Positions 1-5,204 of a DNA stretch of 6,184 nucleotides are shown here, piece after piece. Positions within the stretch are counted from its first letter, which is position 1, and every line of letters starts with the position of its first letter. The notes below the pieces were generated by a model. That model made no database searches and had not been told where the DNA came from. It was given only the letters and a program-made list of their open reading frames with translations. Source of the stretch: Alphaproteobacteria bacterium (GTDB lineage Bacteria > Pseudomonadota > Alphaproteobacteria > VGEJ01). Made by a program: the position numbers and the translations under genes. Where the stretch lies: positions 1-6,184 of the forward strand of contig VGEJ01000170.1 in the NCBI GenBank assembly GCA_016869335.1, read 5' to 3'.

Positions 1-228
1 GCCGGCGTCGACGATGTGCACGTCCCAACCGAATCGCCGGGCGTGCTCGTGCACGCGCGCGGTGGCCTCCGGCGGCACTGCCGGCGAGACGGCGTGGTAC
101 ACCGCCGTTCGCCCCGGGCCCAGCCGGCGCTGGGCGAAGTGGGCCAGCGTCATGCTGTCGACCCCACCGCTCACGGCCAGCGCCACGCGGGGCAGCGCTT
201 CGAGCACCGCCGCCAGTGCCTCAGTCAT
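1..228 (-). CDS. larE: LarE, ATP-dependent sulfur transferase for nickel-pincer cofactor synthesis (partial, N-terminal 76 residues)
   Basis: LarE acts in the cytoplasm. It adenylylates the nicotinic-acid-derived pyridinium biscarboxylate mononucleotide and donates sulfur to make the dithio form of the NPN cofactor of LarA. The visible part carries a PP-loop ATP-pyrophosphatase motif, SGGVDS, at residues 20-25, followed by a helix starting MTLAHFAQRR. The stretch YHAVSPAVPPEA at about 44-55 matches the position of the SPS/P-type segment in LarE proteins. The ATG start gives an 8-base overlap with the larC stop (ATGACTGA), which suggests translational coupling. A GAGAGG sequence directly abuts the ATG, so the ribosome binding site is poorly spaced. 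The gene runs off the left edge, so it cannot be seen whether it is the single-cysteine sacrificial type or the three-cysteine iron-sulfur type. The family call is firm because of the PP-loop together with the larA-larC neighbours. Confidence 0.9.
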   Translation of the reverse strand, partial: MTEALAAVLEALPRVALAVSGGVDSMTLAHFAQRRLGPGRTAVYHAVSPAVPPEATARVHEHARRFGWDVHIVDAG

Positions 229-1399
229 CCTCTCGCACCCCCGCCGCTTCGGCCCGGCGGCGACGTTTCTGGCGGGCGCGGTAGCCGCCGGCGCCGGCAA
301 GGTCGGCCTGCTCGGCCTTGACGGTGACCCGCCCGCCCGGCCGCACCGCCCGCTTGATGCGCACCCCGGCGACGCGCGTCTCGCTGCGCGGCAGGCGGGC
401 GCGCGCCGCGAGCTGCCAGCGCAGCCCGATCGTCGCGGTCTCGCGGAAGCACGCGGCGATGGCGCCCTCCACGCTCTCGCGTCGGCACAGCACCTGGACG
501 TGCGCCGCGAGCCGATTCCTCTTGCCCGCCGCCGGCATCTGGATGACATCGAGCACGCCGGGCTCGGCGCGGATCGCCTCGAGGCCGTGCGCCAGGTCCT
601 CAGGCGTCTGGTCGTCAATCTCGAAGCCGATGACGCCGATCTGCTCGGCCTGCCACGCCGGCTCGGCGGCCGCGAAGGACAGGACCCGCAGCACGTTGCT
701 CAGACCGGGAAGACGGCGTGTGCCGAAGCCCATGCCGCTGCGCTCGAGCACCAGCGCCCCGGCGGCCGCCCGCGGCACCGGGGCGAGGTGGCGGAGGATC
801 GCCGCACCGGTCGGGGTCACCCGCTCGCCGCCGATGCCGTCATCGCTCAGCACGAAGCCCTCGAGCAGCTTGGCGGCAGCCGGCCCCGGCACGGGCAGCG
901 GGCCGTGTGCGGTTTGCACCCGGCCGCCGCCGAGCGGCAGCGGCCCGACCGACCAACTCGCCGGCGCGAGCGCCTCGATCAGGAACGCGGCCCCGACGAT
1001 GTCCGCAACCGAGTCCCAATCCGCGAGCTCGTGGAAATGCACCTCCTCGGGCGCGATCCCGTGGACCTGCCCTTCAGCGGCGGCAAGCACGGCAAAGAGC
1101 GCGACGGCACGCTCGGCCGTGGCGGCATCGAGCGGCGCCGCGCACAGCCGGTCCCGTATGTCGCTAAAGCGCCCCGGCGGCCGGCTCGGCGATGGCGGCG
1201 GGTCGATCTCCAACCGGCGCCCGCTGAGCCAGCCATCATCGTGCGCCACCACGCGCACCGACCACGCTTCGGGCAACCCCGCAGCGCGCATCGCCGCCAC
1301 CACGCTCTTCGCGTGGTCGGGAAAGGCGTCGAGCAGCGCAGCGATGAACATATCGCCCGCAATCCCGCCGAGCGGATCGAGGTGCACGTGGCGGGTCAT
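221..1399 (-). CDS. larC: LarC, nickel insertion protein for NPN cofactor (DUF111 family)
   Basis: LarC is the CTP-dependent cyclometallase that inserts nickel into the pincer nucleotide used by LarA. In the 392-residue product I see the N-terminal signature HLDPLGGIAGDMF (6-18), the histidine-rich VHFHELADWDSVADIVG segment (120-136), ERVTPTGAAIL (192-202), GMGFGTRRLPGLSNVLRV (222-239), EIDDQTPEDL (260-269) and ETATIGLRW (320-328), all in the order expected for full-length LarC. In Lactiplantibacillus plantarum larC is split into two frames joined by ribosomal frameshifting; here both halves are in one frame. The start could be GTG at 1402 or the adjacent in-frame ATG at 1399; I chose ATG, and neither has a good ribosome binding site. 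It begins 4 bp after the larA stop and overlaps larE by 8 bp, so it is probably translated from the same mRNA. The C-terminus is unusually basic, with RQKRRRR at 376-382. Confidence 0.93.
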   Translation of the reverse strand: MTRHVHLDPLGGIAGDMFIAALLDAFPDHAKSVVAAMRAAGLPEAWSVRVVAHDDGWLSGRRLEIDPPPSPSRPPGRFSDIRDRLCAAPLDAATAERAVALFAVLAAAEGQVHGIAPEEVHFHELADWDSVADIVGAAFLIEALAPASWSVGPLPLGGGRVQTAHGPLPVPGPAAAKLLEGFVLSDDGIGGERVTPTGAAILRHLAPVPRAAAGALVLERSGMGFGTRRLPGLSNVLRVLSFAAAEPAWQAEQIGVIGFEIDDQTPEDLAHGLEAIRAEPGVLDVIQMPAAGKRNRLAAHVQVLCRRESVEGAIAACFRETATIGLRWQLAARARLPRSETRVAGVRIKRAVRPGGRVTVKAEQADLAGAGGYRARQKRRRRAEAAGVREDD

Positions 1400-1403
1400 C
1401 ACA

Positions 1404-2684
1404 TCAGGACCGGTAGACCGGGACGATGTACGGGCCCTCGGGGATCACCGCGACGCGACACGTGCCGTGCCGCGTCAGGCTTTGGCGCACTGCTTCGTCC
1501 ACCGAGGCGACGCGCTCGACGCCGGTAAGGGCCGCGTCCTCCGCCGACAGCCGGTCGCTGTAGAGGTGGATGCGGCCGACGCGCATCGGCTTGAGCTGCA
1601 TCTCTGTCTGCCACTCGTCGATGTCGGCGTGCCGCTTCTGTTTGATCGCGGCGAGAAAGCCCTCCGACCCGAGCGCGAGCAGCCGGGCCTGCGCCGCTGC
1701 GTAGTGGCGCGAGCCGATGCCCTCGGAGCATTCCGAGGCGATGATCAGATCACCGCCCGGCGCCAGAATGTCGAGCGGCCCGACCATGCCCTTGACCGTC
1801 TGGTAGTACGTCTTGTCGAGGGGATAGCCGGCGGCGCTGGTGACCACCGTGGCAAAGCGCTCCGCCACCGCGACCTCGGCATAGCGCCGCGCGAAGCTCA
1901 CCGCGGCGCCGTGGCTTTCCACGATCTCGCCGAACGACACGAACGACAGGCGCCGCTGCTCATCGATCACGGTGTTGAGCGCGAGCGCACCGCCGATCAG
2001 GCGCATGATCTCGAGTTGATCCTCGTGCAGCGGGTTGCCCTCGAGCACGCAGTTGGCGCAGCGCGGATCCTCCATGAAGCGCGCCGAGTGGAAGGTGGTG
2101 ATGGTTTCGCGGTGGGCAACGCCGGGCGCGATCACCTTGCGCCCACCCGAGTAGCCGGCCATGAAGTGTGGCTCGACCAGGCCGGTGGCGATGCGGAGAT
2201 CGGCCTCGAGGAGGCGCCGGTCGAGGCGCACCACCGTGCCGCGCGTGGTCGTGCCGACGTAGGCGTGGTCGGCATCGCTCATCGCGTCGTGGTTCTCCAC
2301 CCGGATCGTGTCGAGCACGGTGGCGTCGCCGATCAGCTCGCGCAGTTCGGCGCCCTCGTTCGGCCGGTGCAGTCCGGTCGCGACGAGGATGCGAATCGCA
2401 TCGGGTCGGAGGCCGGCGGCGCGCAGGGTCTCGACGAGCAGCGGCAGAAACAGGCCGTTCGGTACCGGGCGCGTGATGTCGCAGATCAGGATGCAGGCCG
2501 AGCGCGCGGTGCGGGCGAGCTCGGCCAGCGGTTTGGCGCCGATCGGATGCGCCAGCGCGGCAGCGACTGCCGCCTTGGGGTCGGCCAGGACCGGTATCGG
2601 CGGCTTGCGAATCTCGGTAACCGCTACGTCGGGCCCGAAGTCGACCGCGAGTGATCCTTTGCCGTAGTTCAGTGCGACGCGCAT
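1404..2684 (-). CDS. larA: LarA-family nickel-dependent 2-hydroxyacid racemase/epimerase
   Basis: LarA enzymes use the nickel-pincer nucleotide to interconvert 2-hydroxyacid stereoisomers by hydride abstraction and return. This 426-residue protein has the family's usual length. Residues at the positions known to matter in L. plantarum LarA are all present: R72 in DITRPVP, H106 in ATGLHRP, H173 in EPHF, K183 in GGRKVIAPG (the lysine that covalently holds the cofactor), H199 in TFHS (nickel ligand), and Q295 and K298 in YYQTVKG. It is therefore expected to be catalytically competent once loaded. The ATG start is preceded by AGGGGG with a 2-nt gap. larC follows after 4 bp, larE after that, and a LysR gene lies 50 bp upstream on the same strand. 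The family covers lactate, malate, phenyllactate, hydroxyglutarate and sugar-acid substrates, so lactate is only the default name; no lactate permease is nearby to support it. Confidence 0.93.
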   Translation of the reverse strand: MRVALNYGKGSLAVDFGPDVAVTEIRKPPIPVLADPKAAVAAALAHPIGAKPLAELARTARSACILICDITRPVPNGLFLPLLVETLRAAGLRPDAIRILVATGLHRPNEGAELRELIGDATVLDTIRVENHDAMSDADHAYVGTTTRGTVVRLDRRLLEADLRIATGLVEPHFMAGYSGGRKVIAPGVAHRETITTFHSARFMEDPRCANCVLEGNPLHEDQLEIMRLIGGALALNTVIDEQRRLSFVSFGEIVESHGAAVSFARRYAEVAVAERFATVVTSAAGYPLDKTYYQTVKGMVGPLDILAPGGDLIIASECSEGIGSRHYAAAQARLLALGSEGFLAAIKQKRHADIDEWQTEMQLKPMRVGRIHLYSDRLSAEDAALTGVERVASVDEAVRQSLTRHGTCRVAVIPEGPYIVPVYRS

Positions 2685-2686
2685 GG

Positions 2687-2692
2687 CCCCCT
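2687..2692 (-). promoter_or_regulatory. Ribosome binding site of larA
   Basis: On the minus strand the sequence reads CAGGGGGCCATG, with AGGGGG placed 2 nt before the larA ATG. The spacing is a little short but the purine run is clear, and it supports the start at 2684. Confidence 0.5.
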
Positions 2693-2730
2693 GGAACGGT
2701 GCGGGGTCAGCATAGGCCGGCGGCGCGGGG

Positions 2731-2753
2731 GCGGCTAGGCGGCGCCTAGGCGC
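2731..2753 (-). other. Small GC-rich hairpin at the end of the lysR gene
   Basis: CTAGGC at 2735-2740 and GCCTAG at 2744-2749 form a perfect 6-bp stem with a 3-nt loop. After one G-G mismatch, three further pairs (2731-2733 with 2751-2753) extend it. The stem includes the TAG stop codon of the LysR gene. There is no T tract after it in the direction of transcription, so it is not a classical intrinsic terminator; it could weaken read-through into larA or protect an mRNA end. It may also be chance in GC-rich DNA. Confidence 0.3.
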
Positions 2754-3658
2754 GCCACGGCGCCGGGGGCCGACTCATCGACCTCGGCCACCAGCCAGTC
2801 GCGGAAGGCCCTTATCTTGGGTCGGTCGGCGGCGGCCAGAGGGCAGACCACGAAGTAGGCGTAGTCGTAGGGGAGGCTGAGCGCGAACGGTCGTGCCAAT
2901 CCGCCCTGCCCGAGATCGTGCGCGGCGAGGCTGCTGCGCGCCAGCGCCACGCCCTGGCCGGCGATCGTGGCCGCCACCGTCATGCCGGAATCGGTGAAGA
3001 TCGGGCCGCGCAGCGTCGCCGGCACCGTAACGCCCGCCGCCTCGAGCCAACTGCGCCAGCCGGCCTTGGTCTCGTCGTGGAGAAGAGTGTGGTGCAGGAG
3101 ATCGGCGGGCGCCTGCAACGGAGCGCCGCCGCCTTGCAGGAGGAGCGGGCTGCACACCGGGAAGAGGTCCTCCTCAAGCAGCTTGATGCTGTGCAGGCCG
3201 GGATAGTTGCCGTGACCGTGGCGTATGGCGACATCAACCTCGTCGCGGACGAAGTTGGCGAGTTCGGCCGCGGCGGCGATGCGGACGTCGATGTCGGGGT
3301 GGCGCAGCCGGAAGAGGCCGAGGCGCGGCACCAGCCAGCGCGCCGCGAACGAGGGCAGGACCGAGACGGTGAGGAGGCCGCTCGCTTCGCTGGCTTTGAG
3401 CCGCCGCGTGGCGTCATCGAGCCGGTCGAGGGCGTCGCGAATGGCCGGCCAGTAGTCCTGGCCCTCCGCGGTGAGTTGCAGCGCGCGGTTATGGCGGCGG
3501 AACAGCGGCACACCGATGTGTTCTTCGAGCGCCCTGACCTGGTGGCTGATCGCGCCCTGCGTGACGTGAAGCTCCGCCGCGGCCTTGGTGAAGCTGCGGA
3601 GGCGCGCCGCCGCCTCGAAGGCACGGAGCGCGTTGAGGGGTGGCAGGCGCCGCGTCAT
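2735..3658 (-). CDS. LysR-family transcriptional regulator, GcvA type
   Basis: This is a cytoplasmic DNA-binding regulator of 307 residues, the normal length for the family. The N-terminal winged helix-turn-helix spans about residues 8-66, with the recognition region SFTKAAAELHVTQGAISHQV at 22-41 and the typical PLFRRHNRALQLTAEG after it (51-66). A linker helix follows (about 70-92), then the periplasmic-binding-like effector domain (about 95-297). The opening PPLNALRAFEAAARLRSF and the VTQGAISHQ motif place it in the GcvA-like subgroup. The ATG has GGGAG upstream with 6-nt spacing. It lies upstream of larA-larC-larE on the same strand and is divergent from the DUF1127 gene, so it may control the lar genes, the rightward genes, or both. 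The effector cannot be predicted; a 2-hydroxyacid would fit the lar context but this is inference. Confidence 0.92.
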   Translation of the reverse strand: MTRRLPPLNALRAFEAAARLRSFTKAAAELHVTQGAISHQVRALEEHIGVPLFRRHNRALQLTAEGQDYWPAIRDALDRLDDATRRLKASEASGLLTVSVLPSFAARWLVPRLGLFRLRHPDIDVRIAAAAELANFVRDEVDVAIRHGHGNYPGLHSIKLLEEDLFPVCSPLLLQGGGAPLQAPADLLHHTLLHDETKAGWRSWLEAAGVTVPATLRGPIFTDSGMTVAATIAGQGVALARSSLAAHDLGQGGLARPFALSLPYDYAYFVVCPLAAADRPKIRAFRDWLVAEVDESAPGAVARLGAA

Positions 3659-3664
3659 GCAGCG

Positions 3665-3669
3665 CTCCC
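3665..3669 (-). promoter_or_regulatory. Ribosome binding site of the lysR gene
   Basis: GGGAG on the minus strand lies 6 nt before the ATG at 3658, which supports that start. Confidence 0.5.
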
Positions 3670-3764
3670 GGCCGCGCGCCGCGGCGCCTTGATGCTACGT
3701 CCGGATGCGGCGCGCAATGGCACCGTCCGGAGCCTACACTTGATCTGCTTGGTCATTAGCTTCG

Positions 3765-3775
3765 CTCATTATGAG
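3765..3775. promoter_or_regulatory. Candidate operator: CTCAT-T-ATGAG dyad
   Basis: A perfect 5+1+5 inverted repeat lies in the AT-rich part of the divergent region, flanked by TTC (3761-3763) and GAA (3775-3777). The related direct repeat TCATTA occurs at 3753-3758 and 3766-3771. LysR proteins bind imperfect dyads of about this size near divergent promoters, so this is the best candidate site for the adjacent regulator. No binding consensus for this protein is known to me, so the match is structural only. Confidence 0.35.
3768..3773 (-). promoter_or_regulatory. Possible -10 element for the lysR gene
   Basis: CATAAT on the minus strand matches TATAAT at 5 of 6 positions and lies about 110 bp before the lysR ATG. 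No good -35 hexamer is found 16-18 bp upstream, so the call is weak. It overlaps the CTCATTATGAG dyad, an arrangement that would allow autorepression. Confidence 0.22.
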
Positions 3776-3790
3776 AAGAGCCGAACTCGT

Positions 3791-3819
3791 TTGTGGCCGC
3801 CGTCCGGAATGTCTACATT
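3791..3819 (+). promoter_or_regulatory. Candidate promoter for the DUF1127 gene
   Basis: TTGTGG (3791-3796) and TACATT (3814-3819) are separated by 17 bp, giving partial matches to the -35 and -10 hexamers at ideal spacing. A T run continues to 3823. Transcription would begin near 3826 and give a leader of about 66 nt that contains the 12-bp palindrome and the ribosome binding site. A chance match is possible. Confidence 0.4.
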
Positions 3820-3837
3820 TTTTGGTAGAGAGATCAT

Positions 3838-3849
3838 GCACCGCGGTGC
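3838..3849. promoter_or_regulatory. 12-bp perfect palindrome GCACCGCGGTGC
   Basis: The palindrome lies 19 bp after the -10 candidate and 42 bp before the DUF1127 start, inside its presumed leader. As DNA it could be an operator for a dimeric repressor. As RNA it could form a 4-bp stem with a CGCG loop or a kissing/dimer contact. No known site is recognised. Confidence 0.3.
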
Positions 3850-3881
3850 GGCGGCGTGTCTGTCGGGCGGTGTGTTCGAAT

Positions 3882-3887
3882 GAGGAA
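3882..3887 (+). promoter_or_regulatory. Ribosome binding site that decides the DUF1127 start
   Basis: GAGGAA sits about 4-5 nt before the ATG at 3892. It selects this ATG over the in-frame ATG at 3880, which overlaps the purine run, and over the in-frame GTG at 3856. Confidence 0.6.
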
Positions 3888-3891
3888 AACT

Positions 3892-4098
3892 ATGCTGTCC
3901 GAGCTGTTGCTGCCGCTGCCGCGCCAGGTGCGGACACACGAATGGATGCTGAGGTTGGCAGAGGCGATCGAGCATTGGCGTGAACGGTCGGTCGGCCGCG
4001 CCCGTCTGGGTCAGCTCGACGAGCGCCTCCTGAAGGACATCGGGCTGAGCCGCGCCGACGCTTGGTGGGAAGCCGGCAAGCCGTTCTGGCGCGCCTGA
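3892..4098 (+). CDS. Small DUF1127 (YjiS-like) protein
   Basis: The 68-residue product has a short hydrophobic start (MLSELLLPLP), an amphipathic helix with arginines (about 15-36), and the DUF1127 core LGQLDERLLKDIGLSRAD at 39-56, ending AGKPFWRA. The LDxRLLxDIGLSRxD pattern is the hallmark of the family. The positive charge and small size fit the RNA- or protein-binding adaptor roles reported for some alphaproteobacterial members: phosphate and nitrogen homeostasis in Agrobacterium and the RNA-binding CcaF1 of Rhodobacter. Which role applies here is unknown. It has a good ribosome binding site and its own promoter candidate, and stands 92 bp before the hydrolase gene on the same strand. It has no signal peptide cleavage site or membrane span that I can see. 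Confidence 0.87.
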   Translation: MLSELLLPLPRQVRTHEWMLRLAEAIEHWRERSVGRARLGQLDERLLKDIGLSRADAWWEAGKPFWRA

Positions 4099-4110
4099 AC
4101 GCCGCGGCCT

Positions 4111-4170
4111 GTGGCCCGAGGCTCGGCGGCAACTTCGCCGGGCCGCGCCGACCTGCTAGGCTCGGGCCGC
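4111..4170 (+). other. Nested inverted repeat between the DUF1127 and hydrolase genes
   Basis: GGCCCGAG (4113-4120) pairs with CTCGGGCC (4161-4168), and a G-U plus a G-C pair extend this to 10 bp (4111-4120 with 4161-4170). Inside the 40-nt interval, CTCGGCG (4122-4128) pairs with CGCCGGG (4136-4142) around a 7-nt loop. The result is a two-part stem ending 10 bp before the next ribosome binding site. There is no T tract, so it is not a standard terminator; it may be a structured intercistronic element that modulates expression of the hydrolase or mRNA stability. Confidence 0.35.
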
Positions 4171-4178
4171 AGCAGCGC

Positions 4179-4185
4179 AGGGAGG
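4179..4185 (+). promoter_or_regulatory. Ribosome binding site of the DoeB-like gene
   Basis: AGGGAGG lies 5 nt before the ATG at 4191. This strong site fixes the start there rather than at the in-frame ATG at 4062, which lies inside the DUF1127 gene. Confidence 0.75.
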
Positions 4186-4190
4186 CCGGC

Positions 4191-5204
4191 ATGGCAGGTC
4201 GTTCGCGAATCTGGACCGAGGTCGATTTCGCCGCACCGGGCAAGCAAGTGTCGTACCTCCACCTGCCCTATTCGGTGACCCGCTCGGCCTACGGCACCAT
4301 CGCGATCCCGGTTGCCGTCATCGCCAAGGGCGAGGGCCCGACGGTCCTGTTGATGGCCGGCAATCACGGTGACGAGTACGAAGGTCAGGTCACGCTGACC
4401 AAGCTCATCCGCAAGCTCGAGCCCGATGACGTTCGCGGCCGGGTGATCGTGCTGCCGGCCGCGAATCTGCCGGCAGCGCTTGCCGGCGCGCGCGTTTCGC
4501 CGCTCGATGGCGGCAACCTCAACCGCTCGTTCCCGGGCGATCCCGATGGCGGCCCGACCGCGCAGATCGCGCACTACATCGACTCGGTCCTCTTGCCGAT
4601 GTGCAGCGTCTGGCTCGATCTCCATTCCGGGGGTTCCTCGCTCGACTACATCCCGTTCGCATCGATCCACCTCTCGGGCGATCCGGCGCTCGATGAACGC
4701 GCGCTGCAGGCGCTCCGCGCCTTTGGCTCGCCGCTCAGCATGGTGTGGGCGTTTTTCGACGAGCCGCGCATGGCAACGGGCAGCGCGCACAAGCACAAGC
4801 TGGTCTACATCGGCAGCGAGCTCGGCGGCACCGGCTCGGTGAATCCGGAGGGCGTGCGCGTCTGCGAGGAGGGCGTGATCCGCTGCCTCGCCCACATGGG
4901 CGTGCTGCAGAACCAAGCCAAGTTCGCGGTGCCGGCGGCGCCGCGCATTCGCCTGACCGAGCTCGCTGGGCGCGAGTACTACGTCTATGCGCCCGATGCC
5001 GGGCTGTTCGAGCCGGCGTGCCGCCTGGGCGACACGGTGCGCGAGGGCCAGATCGCCGGGCACGTGCACTTCGTCGATGACCCGGCGCGCGAGGCCGTGC
5101 CCGTCTACTTCCGGCGCGACGGGCTGCTGGTGTGCAAGCGCCACTTCGGGCGCTGCGAGCGGGGCGACTGCCTGGCGCATCTCTGCACCGACTACGGCGG
5201 CTGA
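4191..5204 (+). CDS. Zinc-dependent deacylase, succinylglutamate desuccinylase/aspartoacylase family, DoeB/EutE-like
   Basis: Enzymes of this family use one zinc ion to hydrolyse N-acyl amino acids. The 337-residue product shows zinc ligands H59 and E62 in GNHGDEYEG, the substrate-binding DGGNLNRSFPGDP (106-118, with N109, N111 and R112), the third ligand H145 in WLDLHSGG, and the likely catalytic glutamate E210 in SELGGTG. A beta-rich C-terminal domain follows (about 250-337). The LPYSVTRSAYGTIAIPV opening and the overall motif wording resemble DoeB/EutE, which removes the acetyl group from N2-acetyl-L-2,4-diaminobutanoate in ectoine degradation. However, no other ectoine genes (doeA, doeC, doeD) are here, so the substrate could be another acylated amino acid. 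The C-terminus holds four regularly spaced cysteines (315, 322, 327, 332). It follows the DUF1127 gene by 92 bp, may share its transcript, and converges on the kinase gene. No signal peptide is visible, so it is cytoplasmic. Confidence 0.88.
   Translation: MAGRSRIWTEVDFAAPGKQVSYLHLPYSVTRSAYGTIAIPVAVIAKGEGPTVLLMAGNHGDEYEGQVTLTKLIRKLEPDDVRGRVIVLPAANLPAALAGARVSPLDGGNLNRSFPGDPDGGPTAQIAHYIDSVLLPMCSVWLDLHSGGSSLDYIPFASIHLSGDPALDERALQALRAFGSPLSMVWAFFDEPRMATGSAHKHKLVYIGSELGGTGSVNPEGVRVCEEGVIRCLAHMGVLQNQAKFAVPAAPRIRLTELAGREYYVYAPDAGLFEPACRLGDTVREGQIAGHVHFVDDPAREAVPVYFRRDGLLVCKRHFGRCERGDCLAHLCTDYGG

Larger units (their letters stand above)
3698..3808 (+). repeat. Three direct copies of CGTCCGGA
   Basis: The 8-mer CGTCCGGA occurs at 3698-3705, 3724-3731 and 3801-3808, all inside the divergent intergenic region; its core TCCGGA is self-complementary. 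The second and third copies share CCGTCCGGA and are each followed within 2-4 bp by CTACACTT or CTACATTT, so a longer degenerate unit may be repeated. They could be binding sites for a regulator, or coincidence in GC-rich DNA. Confidence 0.35.
3659..3891. promoter_or_regulatory. Divergent intergenic region between lysR and the DUF1127 gene
   Basis: These 233 bp separate two divergent genes. The part from about 3735 to 3840 is clearly more AT-rich than the coding DNA on either side, as expected for promoters. It holds a TTGTGG/TACATT promoter candidate facing right, a CTCATTATGAG dyad, a possible CATAAT -10 element facing left, a GCACCGCGGTGC palindrome, and three copies of CGTCCGGA. No convincing extra gene or RNA gene is seen. 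As LysR proteins often bind the divergent promoter next to their own gene, this is the likeliest binding region for the regulator encoded at 2735-3658. Confidence 0.6.

Noticed and set aside
14..1528. 504-codon open frame on the plus strand antisense to larC and larE
   Set aside because: Its translation is rich in R, A, P and G with no recognisable domain, and it lies opposite genes with full family signatures. Long antisense frames are expected in GC-rich DNA.
318..2654. 778-codon open frame on the plus strand antisense to larC and larA
   Set aside because: It is the longest frame in the window but spans two convincing antisense genes, has no coherent motif and no ribosome binding site, and is a GC-rich shadow.
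2918..3883. 321-codon open frame on the plus strand opposite lysR
   Set aside because: It crosses the divergent promoter region and mirrors the LysR codons; no domain is recognisable.
3856..3891. Earlier in-frame starts for the DUF1127 protein (GTG 3856, ATG 3880)
   Set aside because: Neither has a spaced ribosome binding site, while GAGGAA is correctly placed for ATG 3892. They would add only 4-12 residues.
4062..4190. Upstream start for the hydrolase at the in-frame ATG 4062
   Set aside because: It would overlap the DUF1127 gene and add 43 residues translated from the structured gap. The AGGGAGG site 5 nt before ATG 4191 is much better placed.
4011..5180. 389-codon open frame on the minus strand opposite the hydrolase gene
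   Set aside because: It is low-complexity R/A/H-rich sequence opposite a gene with zinc-ligand motifs and a strong ribosome binding site.
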